A DNA stretch of 64,000 nucleotides from Bacillota bacterium (GCA_023430975.1 JAEYYB010000172.1:1-64000), one strand, 5' to 3'; positions 51,749-61,112 are shown, counted from the stretch's first letter. Numbers and translations: made by a program. The notes: a model not told the origin generated them from the sequence alone.

Positions 51749-53122
51749 TTGAAAAGATGGAAATTTGCCATAGCACTAACTTTTATAATATTCCTTATAA
51801 CGGCATTAGTATCAACGGCAGGTTTTGTGGTTGTAGGTGTGTTAACCAAAGATCAGGTTCCTCCCGGTATTAGTGTCGGTCAAATTGATATTGGGGGATT
51901 GTCAAAGCAGGAAGCGATCCAAAGGCTGGAAGAATATTATGGTAACATTTTTAAAAATGATTATATTAATATTGACTATAAAGTGGAAAACACCAGTAAA
52001 AGTTTTAAGATAAAATATTCTGAAATAGAATTATATCCAGAGGCACAGGAAACGGTTGATTTTGCAATATCCCAAAAAGGTAAAGGGACTTTTGAGAGGA
52101 TAGTGTATGGCTATTTCGTCCGAAAACCAGTTAAAGCACCTCTTAAAATAGATTTCAATAATGATAAGCTCAGGCAAAATCTTATGTCCCTCGCTGCCCT
52201 TATAGAGAAGAAACCGAAGAACGCGAATATTTATCTTTTAGATGGAAAGTTGACGAAGGATGCCAGCCAAAACGGTATTGTGCTTAATATGGAAAACTCG
52301 GTAGAAAAAATAATAAAATCTATATCAGAAAATGTTAATGCACCAATAGTATTCGATTATAAAAACAATTATGAGATCAATATAATTGAGCCTGAGTTTT
52401 CACAGGAGAAATTAGAGGCCATTGAGGATGTTATTGCGACCTATTCTACAGAGATAAAATCCAGCGAAAATGAAGGGGATATAAAACTTGCATCAAAAGC
52501 GATAAATAAGATATGGCTTAATGGTGCTGCCACCAGTGGAGGAAAACCAGTTGAGTTTTCCTTTAATAACTATTTAAGAAAAGAAGCCACAATAATGGAA
52601 AAGAATAATGAGGGGTATAACCAGGTAGCATCGACACTATATGCAGCACTATTGTTAACTGATATTGACAGGGCAGGCGTAACCAGGGTTTCTCATGAAT
52701 CTTCGGTGGATTATATAGAGCCAGGTTTGGATGTTGTGGTGTTTGGAGACACTATTGATTTCAAATTTATTAATAGTATGGAAGATCCAATTATGATTTT
52801 TTCGTCGGTAAAGAATAATAAGATAACAGTAAGCGTTGCAGGCAAAAAGAAGGATAAGTCTGTAGTAAGCAACTTGAAAGTTGATATTGAGGACAGGTAT
52901 CCCCAGGCGGTTATAAATGTAGAGGATGAGAGTCTCCGGCCTGGGGATAAGAAGGTTATTAGCAGAGGGAAGGAAGGAGTATTGGTGAAGGTTAGCCTTC
53001 AGACTGAAAAGGCAGGCGTAGTTGTCGATAAAAAAGAGTTGTATAAGCAAAAATATAAGCCTGCAGATTCAATAGTACAAGTAGGGGGAGTCGGTAGCAA
53101 TGATAATAATAGCCCAAAATAA
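51749..53122 (+). CDS. VanW-like protein with G5-like C-terminus
   Basis: A 457-residue protein with one N-terminal membrane helix (about 5-30), a putative peptidoglycan-binding region (PPGISVGQIDIGGLSKQEAI), a VanW-like core (NQVASTLYAALLLTDID, SVDYIEPGLDVVVFGDTIDF) and a G5-like end (VLVKVSLQTEKAGVV, then YKPADSIVQVGG). The usual GGGICQVSSTLY of VanW proteins reads NEGYNQVASTLY, so the conserved Cys is missing. It probably acts at the cell wall. TTG start with GGGAG eight bases upstream. It follows the PRC-barrel gene after about 205 bases. Confidence 0.8.
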   Translation: MKRWKFAIALTFIIFLITALVSTAGFVVVGVLTKDQVPPGISVGQIDIGGLSKQEAIQRLEEYYGNIFKNDYINIDYKVENTSKSFKIKYSEIELYPEAQETVDFAISQKGKGTFERIVYGYFVRKPVKAPLKIDFNNDKLRQNLMSLAALIEKKPKNANIYLLDGKLTKDASQNGIVLNMENSVEKIIKSISENVNAPIVFDYKNNYEINIIEPEFSQEKLEAIEDVIATYSTEIKSSENEGDIKLASKAINKIWLNGAATSGGKPVEFSFNNYLRKEATIMEKNNEGYNQVASTLYAALLLTDIDRAGVTRVSHESSVDYIEPGLDVVVFGDTIDFKFINSMEDPIMIFSSVKNNKITVSVAGKKKDKSVVSNLKVDIEDRYPQAVINVEDESLRPGDKKVISRGKEGVLVKVSLQTEKAGVVVDKKELYKQKYKPADSIVQVGGVGSNDNNSPK

Positions 53123-53124
53123 AA

Positions 53125-53165
53125 ACAACTTCCTCTTTAAACTTAAGCAGAGGAAGTTGTTCTTT
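53125..53165. terminator. Bidirectional terminator between the VanW-like gene and mecA
   Basis: ACAACTTCCTCT pairs perfectly with AGAGGAAGTTGT around a 12-base loop. It is followed by TCTTT on the plus strand and TTTTATTTT on the minus strand. Confidence 0.85.
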
Positions 53166-53189
53166 ATTAAGTAATATATAAATATCTGA

Positions 53190-53816
53190 TCAAAAATAGG
53201 ATTGTATTGTTTCAAAGGCATTGTATTCAACGATTTTTGTACCATATTCGTTGAGGTATCCCTCATAAAAAGCTGCATTGGTAATTCTCCTTCCAAATTC
53301 GCTCATAACAGCTTCTATGGCTTTGGTATCGGTGCTTCCAAAACTATAACGTGTAAGTATCAAATAATAAAAATTCTTGTACCTATAAAGGGTACTTTCA
53401 CCAGAGTAAATCAAGGATATTTTATTTGCAAGAGCGAGTACATCTTCAAATGAACTGAATGAATAAATTAAAACCGAAGACCAAATTTTTTTGTTTTTTC
53501 TCTTAGCCCTTAAATCAGATTTTTTAAATCTGTTCTTGATGTACTTCTGAATGGACTCAAAATCATTGTCTTCATCAATTCTGGTTATCGTTATGATAAA
53601 ACCTTCCGTAGAATCTGGAGTTGCTTCAATGCAAAGCTGTGAATCGGAAGAATTAAAACCATATTCAATTTCTGCCTGCTCCATCATATCCCAGAATAAT
53701 TCCTGTGTAGCCGGGGAATTATAGTTAAGGGTTGATAAATCTATATTTCTTTCATCCAAATCGTCCTTGGATATTGTAACCTTTATTTTGTTATCATTTA
53801 TTTTTTCTATTTTCAT
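53190..53816 (-). CDS. mecA: Adaptor protein MecA
   Basis: A 208-residue MecA-family adaptor: MKIEKINDNKIKVTISKDDL at the N-terminus, a variable middle and the C-terminal ClpC-binding domain (IYSFSSFEDVLALANKI, LYRYKNFYYLILTR, AFYEGYLNEYGTKI). MecA delivers substrates to the ClpCP protease. The ATG at 53816 matches the family start and has GTGGTGAT before it; an ATG two codons earlier is possible. The palindrome CGTGACATAGTCACG lies at 53848-53862 upstream. Confidence 0.9.
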   Translation of the reverse strand: MKIEKINDNKIKVTISKDDLDERNIDLSTLNYNSPATQELFWDMMEQAEIEYGFNSSDSQLCIEATPDSTEGFIITITRIDEDNDFESIQKYIKNRFKKSDLRAKRKNKKIWSSVLIYSFSSFEDVLALANKISLIYSGESTLYRYKNFYYLILTRYSFGSTDTKAIEAVMSEFGRRITNAAFYEGYLNEYGTKIVEYNAFETIQSYF

Positions 53817-53847
53817 ACGCATCACCACAATCTATTGACATATTTTT

Positions 53848-53862
53848 CGTGACATAGTCACG
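53848..53862. promoter_or_regulatory. 15-bp palindrome upstream of mecA
   Basis: CGTGACATAGTCACG is a perfect 6-bp inverted repeat with a 3-base centre, 32 bases before mecA. It could be an operator. No regulator is known to me for this sequence. Confidence 0.35.
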
Positions 53863-53963
53863 TTTTCAAAACCGCAAGCGATCTTGTTCTTGCCAAAGAA
53901 TTGATAAATCCTATTCAAGTCAATTAATGTATTAGTTATTTGTAAATAATTAACTGGTCAATT

Positions 53964-54033
53964 GGACATTTCAAAAAGGTAAATTAATGCTATTACACAA
54001 AAAATACTTGAATAATGTGTTTTTTGAAATGCC
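53964..54033. repeat. Inverted repeat with CATTTCAAAAA ends
   Basis: GGACATTTCAAAAA pairs with TTTTTTGAAATGCC across about 43 bases. Similar ends occur at 30196, 35151 and 48202. A family D-like piece (CAAATTATGGTGCATGC, TGCACCTATTTCAAG) lies at 54176-54210. No gene is seen in 53829-54498. Confidence 0.45.
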
Positions 54034-54257
54034 TTTATACATTATAGAAAATAATTTATATCAAGGTGCGTAGTTTATAATATATAAATCAGATATTTAC
54101 TTAAGTATATTATACTTCCAAAACATAAAAAAGAGAAGTAAAAAAAATTAACATTATTGAATTAATTTATGTCTGGCAAATTATGGTGCATGCTGCACCT
54201 ATTTCAAGTCTATACAATAAAAACTTTACTATTATCGTTTATTTAATCAAATAATAA

Positions 54258-54362
54258 TTAAGGTATGTTGAAAATATAACTTCCAGTATAATTTCGCTTA
54301 CGTGTTAACTTAATTCATGAACACACGCTCAAAACGGGAAGTAATTATTTCAATCATGCCTA
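54258..54362. repeat. Family B element abutted by family A
   Basis: TTAAGGTATGTTGAAAATATAAC, TTCCAGTATAATTTCGC, GTGTTAACTTAATTCATG, AACACACGCTCAAAACGG, GAAGTAATTATTTCAATC, ATGCCTA. A family A element starts in its last bases. Confidence 0.85.
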
Positions 54363-54463
54363 AATTAAAAGTGTTAATAATCTTACATTTGGCGGAGCAA
54401 ATAACGAACGGTTCAACGGGATTTGCGACAGACAAATGTAATAGATTTATCACTTTTAATATA
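54361..54463. repeat. Family A element, inverse orientation
   Basis: TAAATTAAAAGTGTTAATAATC to AGATTTATCACTTTTAATATA, centre GCAAATAACGAACGGTTCAAC. It sits exactly at the TA ending the neighbouring B element, with TA again on its right side, and ends 36 bases before the 54499 gene. Confidence 0.88.
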
Positions 54464-54498
54464 AACATATATGAATTTTTATTTGGAGGGCATGTTTT

Positions 54499-55458
54499 AT
54501 GGTTGATAGCAATGAAAATCAGCTCTATGGAGATAATAATATAAAGACAGTTGATGTAGTATATTCAAAGGATAAAGACTTTTATAGAGGCGGTAGCGGA
54601 GAGTTGAGATATAAAGCAGAGGGGCTTTTTAAAAAGGCTAAGGAAAAGGGAATATCAATAGAGAGTATAGAAATTAGTGTATTGAAGGAAAATAGAGAAG
54701 AGTTTCCAGGTGTAGGTACGGTAGAATTGCCTACATACGTAATAAAAGTTGTAGGCAAAGATTTAAATAGCGGACAATCAATCGTGGATGGAAAGCACTT
54801 GGATTATTTTAACAGATACCAGAATTATGTGGCAGAAAAGATTGAGGCAAAGAATCTTGTAAGGGATGAAGCGGGAAGGGTATTGAGAGACAATAACAAG
54901 CCAAGGATTAAGAATGATATGGATCTTACTTTGACAGACAAGGAAAAGTTTTTAATAGCAAAAGAATTGATTGATGATAAGGAATTTGGGCTTGAAAAGA
55001 CAATAACAGGTGCTTGTGACAGGGTTATAAGAAAGCTAATGGGAGAAAATGATTGGCTGTTTCCTGGTGAGGTTAGGCTTCTTGATGAGGAGTTTAAGAA
55101 GGTTCAGGCTAAAATTAATACACCGTCAGTTAATGCACAGGCTGCTAATACTACACAGGCTACTAATACTACACATTCTAATATTACACAGACTAATGCT
55201 ACGCAGGTTAATGCTGCAAGGAATGTGGAAAGCGAAGCGGCAGCCAATAAAAAGGCTACGGCAAGGCAGGTTAATTACCTTAAGGTTAGGATGAAAACAT
55301 CGGGGATAGATCCTGATAACGAAAACATTAGAAAAGAATTTTTAAAACAGGCAGGATGTGAAAATGGATTGATAGAGGAGCTGAATATGGCAGATATGAG
55401 TAAGATTTTAGACAAATTTGACAATATTGCAGCAAAGGTGAAAGAATCCATTCATTAA
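54499..55458 (+). CDS. Hypothetical protein with Asn/Thr/Ala-rich linker
   Basis: A 319-residue soluble protein I do not recognise. Residues 10-200 form a folded-looking domain (FYRGGSGELRYKAEGLFKKA, GVGTVELPTYVIKVVGKDL, GKHLDYFNRYQNYVAEKIE). Residues 214-245 are a low-complexity Asn-Thr-Gln-Ala linker of short repeats. The end starts KKATARQVNYLKVRMKTSG and resembles the small C-terminal domain seen on many phage and single-strand-annealing recombination proteins (A-x-x-x-Q-x-x-x-L pattern). A DNA-related role is only an inference. GGAGGG precedes the ATG. Confidence 0.7.
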   Translation: MVDSNENQLYGDNNIKTVDVVYSKDKDFYRGGSGELRYKAEGLFKKAKEKGISIESIEISVLKENREEFPGVGTVELPTYVIKVVGKDLNSGQSIVDGKHLDYFNRYQNYVAEKIEAKNLVRDEAGRVLRDNNKPRIKNDMDLTLTDKEKFLIAKELIDDKEFGLEKTITGACDRVIRKLMGENDWLFPGEVRLLDEEFKKVQAKINTPSVNAQAANTTQATNTTHSNITQTNATQVNAARNVESEAAANKKATARQVNYLKVRMKTSGIDPDNENIRKEFLKQAGCENGLIEELNMADMSKILDKFDNIAAKVKESIH

Positions 55459-55553
55459 GAGCTATTCTTAAAGATGGGTTCAATTCCCATTTTAATATAA
55501 TTGATCAAATAGTATAATTACATCAAACTATTTTCGAAATATTTATAGCATTG

Positions 55554-55582
55554 TTGAAAATTGTGTATTAAATAGATATAAT
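55554..55582 (+). promoter_or_regulatory. Sigma-A-type promoter for maf-mreBCD
   Basis: TTGAAA, a 17-base spacer and TATAAT, about 118 bases before maf. Confidence 0.65.
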
Positions 55583-55699
55583 ATGGTTTGACGATAAAGT
55601 ATTGATGAATATTATTTTGATGGAATTTATCATATAAAAAATTATTATATACAATTCGTTCTATAGTGCTTTAATAAGAATAGAGATATGAGGATTTGT

Positions 55700-56293
55700 A
55701 TGAAGGATATAATACTTGCATCCGCATCACCCAGGCGGGCTGAACTTTTAAAGAAAATCGGACTTGAGTTTGAAGTAGTACCTGCGGACATTGATGAAGC
55801 TAATATAAGAAATTTGGGACCAGAGAGCTATACTATTGATATTGCTCATAAGAAGGCCCTTGACATAGTAAACAAAAATTATAAGAGCTCACTGGTTATA
55901 GCAGCAGATACAGTTGTAGTAAAAGGTGGAATCATGGGCAAGCCGGCAGATGAAAATGAGGCTTTTGAAATGCTTAAGAGTTTACAAGGGCAATGGCATG
56001 AAGTTATAACAGGTGTTGCAATTATTGATTCAGACACCAAAGCGGAAATTTTAGATTATGAAAAAACTCTTGTCAAAATGACAAGTTTGTCGGATTTGGA
56101 GATAAGGGCTTATATAAAGTCTGGAGAACCAATGGATAAAGCTGGTTCGTATGGCATTCAGAGCCTTGGAGCCATGATTGTTGAGAGAATCGAGGGATGC
56201 TATTTTAATGTGGTAGGGCTTCCTCTTAACAAATTGAATGCTATGATGAAAAATTTCGGTGTAGATTTACTGATGGGTAATATTCAGCAGTAA
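55700..56293 (+). CDS. maf: Maf family nucleoside triphosphate pyrophosphatase
   Basis: A 197-residue Maf protein: LASASPRRAELLKKIG, VIAADTVVV, GKPADENEAFEML, WHEVITGVAI and AGSYGIQSLGAMIVERIEG. Maf enzymes hydrolyse dTTP, UTP or modified pyrimidine nucleotides and have been linked to division arrest. The ATG at 55700 has GAGG six bases upstream; an ATG at 55688 precedes that site. It opens the mre-min cluster. Confidence 0.95.
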   Translation: MKDIILASASPRRAELLKKIGLEFEVVPADIDEANIRNLGPESYTIDIAHKKALDIVNKNYKSSLVIAADTVVVKGGIMGKPADENEAFEMLKSLQGQWHEVITGVAIIDSDTKAEILDYEKTLVKMTSLSDLEIRAYIKSGEPMDKAGSYGIQSLGAMIVERIEGCYFNVVGLPLNKLNAMMKNFGVDLLMGNIQQ

Positions 56294-56341
56294 AGCAATG
56301 TATGAGTTAAATTAGAAGCGGTTATGGGAGGAGAAAAGGTA

Positions 56342-57364
56342 ATGGGCTTTTTAGCAAGAGATATAGGTATTGATTTAGGTACAGCAAATACACTTGTTCA
56401 TGTAAAAGGAAAAGGTATTATAGTAAGAGAGCCGTCTGTTGTTGCGGTTAATCAGCGTACAGGCGATATACTGGCAGTTGGTGATGCAGCGAAAAGTATG
56501 ATAGGGAGGACACCGGGCAATATTGTCGCAATCAGACCGATGAAAGATGGTGTTATTGCAGACTTTGATATAACACAAAGCATGCTGAAATATTTTATAA
56601 AAAGAGCAATGTCAAAAGGGCTCTTCAGCAAACCCAGAGTTGTTATTTGTGTTCCATCCGGAGTAACTGAAGTTGAAAAAAGGGCTGTTGAAGAAGCTAC
56701 CATTTCAGCTGGTGCTAAAGAGGCATACCTCATCGAGGAACCTATGGCTGCTGCAATAGGTGCAAATCTTCCTGTTGAAGAACCCTCCGGCAGTATGGTT
56801 GTTGACATAGGAGGAGGAACAAGTGAGGTGGCGGTTATATCACTTGGCGGTATAGTGACGAGCAAATCCCTTAGAATAGCAGGGGATGAATTGGATGAAG
56901 CCATTGTTCACTATGTTAAAAAGGAATATAACCTCATGATAGGTGAGAGAACAGCTGAAGAAATAAAGGTGAACATAGGAGCTGCGTATTTAAAACCAAA
57001 GGATGAATCCATGGAGATAAGGGGAAGAGACCTTATAACAGGACTTCCTAAAAACATTAAGATTACATCATCCGAGATTACTGAAGCTATAAAGGAACCT
57101 ATTAATTCTATCGTTGACTCTATCAAATATACCCTTGAAAAAACTCCGCCAGAGCTTGCAGCTGATATTATGGACAGGGGTATAACCTTGACAGGTGGGG
57201 GGGCGTTACTAAGCGGCCTTGACAGGCTCATAAGAGAAGAGACAGGTATGCCTGTTGCTGTTGCAGAAAACCCTTTGGATTGTGTTGCTATGGGCTCAGG
57301 AAAAGTTTTAGATGAAATTGAGACATTGAAAAAAGTTCTTATTTCACCTAAAAAGTTGAAATGA
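56342..57364 (+). CDS. mreB: Rod shape-determining protein MreB
   Basis: A 340-residue bacterial actin: IGIDLGTANTLVHVKGKG (phosphate 1), VCVPSGVTEVEKRAV, AYLIEEPMAAAIG, VVDIGGGTSEVAVISLGG (phosphate 2) and GGGALLSGLDRLI. It forms membrane filaments that steer cell-wall elongation. GGAGGAG precedes the ATG at 56342. It is followed by mreC after 55 bases. Confidence 0.98.
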   Translation: MGFLARDIGIDLGTANTLVHVKGKGIIVREPSVVAVNQRTGDILAVGDAAKSMIGRTPGNIVAIRPMKDGVIADFDITQSMLKYFIKRAMSKGLFSKPRVVICVPSGVTEVEKRAVEEATISAGAKEAYLIEEPMAAAIGANLPVEEPSGSMVVDIGGGTSEVAVISLGGIVTSKSLRIAGDELDEAIVHYVKKEYNLMIGERTAEEIKVNIGAAYLKPKDESMEIRGRDLITGLPKNIKITSSEITEAIKEPINSIVDSIKYTLEKTPPELAADIMDRGITLTGGGALLSGLDRLIREETGMPVAVAENPLDCVAMGSGKVLDEIETLKKVLISPKKLK

Positions 57365-57419
57365 CAAATTACTGACATTTAAGAAATATTCCGTGTGAGG
57401 CATGAAGGGGGGGCGTTAT

Positions 57420-58247
57420 GTGCTACGCCTTTTAAAGAAAAAACCTGTTTTAATATTTATAATCACTGTTGTTCTGTTTATCGTGATGGGTATTACTTCA
57501 CAAAACAACAGTAAGCTTAGTTGGTTTAGCAATCTCTTTAATACGGTTGTTTCACCTATTCAAAATGTGTTGACCTTTAGTGGGAACAAAGTCAATAAAA
57601 CGTTATCTTTTTTTAATGATAACAAAGCTGTCAGGGAACAGAATGATAAGTTAAAGAAAAGAATTGATGAGTTGGAAAAGGAAAATGAAGACCTTAAGAA
57701 GCTGAAAACCAGGAACGACATGCTAATGGAGGCTTTGAACCTTAAAAACCAGCTAAAAGAATTTGATTATATAAGTGCTGACATTATTGCAAAGGATCCT
57801 GGAAATTGGTTTAACATCTTTACTATTGATAAAGGAAGCAACAATAGTGTTAATAACAACAGTGTAGTAGTGGCAAGTAAAGGCCTCGTAGGAAGGGTAA
57901 TGGTATCAGGTCCCTTTTCGGCAAAGATTGTTTCAATTATTGATATCGATAGTACCGTGAGTGCAAGGCTTACTAAAAACAGGGAGTATGCTGAGGTAAA
58001 AGGGGATATATCTCTCAGGGATCAGGGGTTATGCAAAATGTACAACATTAAGCCGGGTGTTGATGTGGCTGTGGGAGATAGTGTTGAGACATCAGGTATA
58101 GGAGGAATATTTCCTAAGGGAATAAAAATTGGCGAGGTGAAGGAAGTAAGACAGGTAAATAATGAGCTTGACAGATATGCAATAATTGAGCCTGTTGTGG
58201 ATTTTAAAAGGCTTGAAGATGTTTTTGTTTTAAAAAGTAAAAAATAA
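57420..58247 (+). CDS. mreC: Rod shape-determining protein MreC
   Basis: A 275-residue protein with one N-terminal membrane helix (PVLIFIITVVLFIVMGI), a coiled coil at about 60-110 (EQNDKLKKRIDELEKENEDL) and a double beta-barrel domain (VVASKGLVGRVM, SVETSGIGGIFPKGIKIGEV). It links MreB to the wall synthases outside the membrane. The start is GTG at 57420 with AAGGGGGGG upstream. Confidence 0.96.
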   Translation: MLRLLKKKPVLIFIITVVLFIVMGITSQNNSKLSWFSNLFNTVVSPIQNVLTFSGNKVNKTLSFFNDNKAVREQNDKLKKRIDELEKENEDLKKLKTRNDMLMEALNLKNQLKEFDYISADIIAKDPGNWFNIFTIDKGSNNSVNNNSVVVASKGLVGRVMVSGPFSAKIVSIIDIDSTVSARLTKNREYAEVKGDISLRDQGLCKMYNIKPGVDVAVGDSVETSGIGGIFPKGIKIGEVKEVRQVNNELDRYAIIEPVVDFKRLEDVFVLKSKK

Positions 58248-58265
58248 TTTTTGCGGGTAGCTACT

Positions 58266-58781
58266 ATGAGGTCACGTATTGCTATTGCGGTAACAGGAGT
58301 ATTTATCGCCATATTACTGCAAACAACCATTTTGGAATATATAAAAATTAATAATGTTAAGCCTAACCTGCTGCTGGTGTTTATTGTCAGTGTCGCCTTG
58401 CTCCGGGGAAATATTGAAGGAGCTGTTATAGGCTTTTTTGCAGGTTTGACGCAGGACATAGTTTCGGGCAAAGTCATTGGATTTTATGCTTTATTAGGCA
58501 TGTATCTCGGTCTTATAGTAGGTTCGTTAAACAAAAGGATATATCGGGATAATGTTTTTGTGGCATTGTTTTTTACCTTTTCATCCAGCATAGTTTATGA
58601 AACCTTGGTCTATTTCTTTGGCGTTTTTCTTAAAGGTAATACTGATTTTTTGAATATCTTTACCAAAATTATATTTCCAGAGGCATTATATAATACAGCT
58701 TCGGCTATCATAATATTTTATATAGCGGTAAAAGCGGAGAGACGGATAAATAAATCACAAAAATCATTGAGAAAGTACTAG
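58266..58781 (+). CDS. mreD: Rod shape-determining protein MreD
   Basis: A 171-residue protein with about five membrane helices: IAVTGVFIAILLQTTIL, KPNLLLVFIVSVALLRG and GAVIGFFAGLTQDIVSG, with the last two matching the MreD consensus. It is part of the elongasome with MreC and PBP2. The ATG at 58266 lies 18 bases after mreC with a weak GGGTAG site; coupling to mreC is likely. Confidence 0.94.
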   Translation: MRSRIAIAVTGVFIAILLQTTILEYIKINNVKPNLLLVFIVSVALLRGNIEGAVIGFFAGLTQDIVSGKVIGFYALLGMYLGLIVGSLNKRIYRDNVFVALFFTFSSSIVYETLVYFFGVFLKGNTDFLNIFTKIIFPEALYNTASAIIIFYIAVKAERRINKSQKSLRKY

Positions 58782-58821
58782 GGGTTAAGTTATTACAAAA
58801 ACATTAAAATGGGTGATATAT

Positions 58822-60969
58822 ATGAAAGAGTTTTTCAAGGATAGATACAATCTATTAGCATTATTCTTTATATTGTTCGGGGCTATAATACTGGTTCAGC
58901 TGATCAACCTCCAGATAATAAACGGTAAGAAGTATGATGAAGAGTCCCAGAGGAAATTGCCCAATATCAGGCGAGTGTCTGCACCAAGGGGAAATATTGA
59001 GGACAGGTATGGGGTTCCCCTTGCCGTTAACAGGGTTGGTTACACAATTCAGATCATAAAGACAAAAATGAGTAACGAAGAAAGAAACGAAATGATTTTA
59101 AAGCTTGTTAACATATTTGAAAAAAACGGTGACAACTATGATAAAAGTCTAGAAAAATACCTTAAAATCAAACCCTTCACATTCGGGTCTGCAATTAACA
59201 GCTCCAGCAGCAAAATGGAAAGCTGGAAAAAGGATATGGACCCCAGTAAGAAGAATTTTGATTTAATGTCTACTCCAGAGGGAACCTTTCAATATTTGCG
59301 GGATAAATTATATATTGATAAGAAGTATTCTGTCGAAGATGCATATAAGATTATGTGTATCAAGTATGAGATGCTTATAAGGGGATTTACTTCACTATCA
59401 GCATTAAGCCTGGCCAAGGATGTAAGCAGGGAAACGGTTGCAGAATTAGAAGAGAGGCACCAGGAGTTCCCAGGTATATATACAGATGTTGAAACTTTCA
59501 GAAAGTATACCATGGGGGAATTAGCAGGTCATGTAATCGGGTTCGTAAGACCGATGGATGAGAAAGAATATGAAAAATTAAAGGAAGAAGGCTATAGACA
59601 GGATGAGATAGTAGGTAAAACAGGTATTGAAGCATATGCAGAGTCATACCTTAGAGGGAAAGCAGGACAGAAGAAGGTTGAGGTGGATATAGCAGGAAGG
59701 CTTACTGAGGAGTTAGAGACAAATCCTGCAATACCAGGTAACACTGTTAAGCTTACTTTGGATATGAATTTACAAAAGGTTGCAATGGAATCCATTGAAA
59801 GAAATTTGGAGGTAATCAGGAGCCAGGCAGATGGCAAGAAGAATTTTGGAGATGCAAAGGCAGGAGCGGCTGTAGCTATGGATGTAAATACCGGTGAAAT
59901 ACTGGCGATGGCCAGCTATCCCAGCTATGATCCATCTAATTTTATTGCAAAGCCTGATGATAAGGAAGCACAAAAAAAGATCAACGAATATTATAGTGAA
60001 AAATCTGAATTAGCGAAATTATCTCCTACTTTAAACAGGGTTATACAAGGAACATATGCTCCAGGATCAACCTTTAAGCCTCTTACCTCCATAGTTGGGC
60101 TGGAAACAGGTGTGATTTCACCGCAAAGTAATGTTATAAATGACCCTGGTTACTATGAAGTAGAAAAAGGCTGGATACTTAAATGCCTTGAGCGTAAATA
60201 TGGTCATGGAGACCTTAATTTAAAGGGGGCTTTAGAGACTTCGTGCAATATTTATTTTGAGAAGCTTGGCGTTATGGCAGGTATAGACAATATCAGTAAA
60301 TGGGGTTCCATGTTTGGCTTGGGTAAAAAAACGGGAATAGATTTGTTAGATGAAAAAAAAGGTGTCCTCGCATCAAGAGAATATAAAAAATCAGAAGAGT
60401 TTAAGCGTAATTACGGAAGAGTTGAGGATTGGTGGAAAGCAGACACTGCTCAGGCTTCCATAGGCCAGATATATAATAGCTTTACGCCGCTGCAGTTGGT
60501 AAACTATATTGGAGCCATAGCAAATGGCGGCAAGCTTATGAGACCGCATCTTATTAAAAAGGTTGTCAAGTATGACGGGTCAACAGTGATGGAAAATAAG
60601 CCTGAGTACACCAAGATTCCTGTGAAGCAGGAAAACCTTAAAGCAGTAATTGAAGGTATGAAAGCCGTAACCATGCAGGAAGGTGGTACTGCGGTATCTA
60701 CATTCAGGAATTTCCCCATAGAGGTTGCAGGTAAAACCGGTACGGCAGAAACCGGTTATGAAAAAACAAAATCATCCAATGCATTATTTGTTTGCTTTGC
60801 TCCGGCTGACAAGCCGCAGATTGCAATTGCTGTTGTGGTAGAGAATGGTGCATGGGGGGCTAATACTGCACCAATTGCCATAGACATATTGAAAGAATAT
60901 TTTAATCTCTCAGGTTCGGCAAGATCGGATGATAAGTTAAAAACAAATCAAATTGAATTTACACGATAG
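58822..60969 (+). CDS. mrdA: Penicillin-binding protein 2 (elongation transpeptidase)
   Basis: A 715-residue class B PBP: one membrane helix near the N-terminus, dimerisation or pedestal domain (RRVSAPRGNIEDRYG), and transpeptidase with GTYAPGSTFKPLTS (SxxK), TSCNIYFEKLG (SxN as SCN) and VAGKTGTAETGY (KTG). It cross-links peptidoglycan during elongation, normally with RodA, which is not found here. An insertion of about 110 residues (about 85-195) lies between the pedestal blocks. GGGTGAT precedes the ATG at 58822. Confidence 0.95.
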   Translation: MKEFFKDRYNLLALFFILFGAIILVQLINLQIINGKKYDEESQRKLPNIRRVSAPRGNIEDRYGVPLAVNRVGYTIQIIKTKMSNEERNEMILKLVNIFEKNGDNYDKSLEKYLKIKPFTFGSAINSSSSKMESWKKDMDPSKKNFDLMSTPEGTFQYLRDKLYIDKKYSVEDAYKIMCIKYEMLIRGFTSLSALSLAKDVSRETVAELEERHQEFPGIYTDVETFRKYTMGELAGHVIGFVRPMDEKEYEKLKEEGYRQDEIVGKTGIEAYAESYLRGKAGQKKVEVDIAGRLTEELETNPAIPGNTVKLTLDMNLQKVAMESIERNLEVIRSQADGKKNFGDAKAGAAVAMDVNTGEILAMASYPSYDPSNFIAKPDDKEAQKKINEYYSEKSELAKLSPTLNRVIQGTYAPGSTFKPLTSIVGLETGVISPQSNVINDPGYYEVEKGWILKCLERKYGHGDLNLKGALETSCNIYFEKLGVMAGIDNISKWGSMFGLGKKTGIDLLDEKKGVLASREYKKSEEFKRNYGRVEDWWKADTAQASIGQIYNSFTPLQLVNYIGAIANGGKLMRPHLIKKVVKYDGSTVMENKPEYTKIPVKQENLKAVIEGMKAVTMQEGGTAVSTFRNFPIEVAGKTGTAETGYEKTKSSNALFVCFAPADKPQIAIAVVVENGAWGANTAPIAIDILKEYFNLSGSARSDDKLKTNQIEFTR

Positions 60970-61112
60970 AAATATATAAATCATTCTGATATAATTTATA
61001 AGTTGTTATATAATTTTTTCTGTATTTTTTCTATTATTTTAATGATGTTTAAGAAATGAGTAATATTTTAGTCATTCCTTATTTCAATATATAAACTGTG
61101 GGGGTATCTTGG

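Noticed and set aside
8573..54362. Family B elements as riboswitches or small RNAs
   Set aside because: They occur in both orientations, between convergent genes and inside each other, and have terminal inverted repeats. Mobile palindromes explain this better than a conserved leader RNA.
54499..55458. Prophage remnant
   Set aside because: Only one gene has a phage-like tail segment. The neighbours (mecA, maf, mreB) are chromosomal, and no integrase or structural gene is present.
56452..57378. Minus-strand frames opposite mreB
   Set aside because: They lie wholly within mreB, lack ribosome binding sites and have no recognisable protein features.
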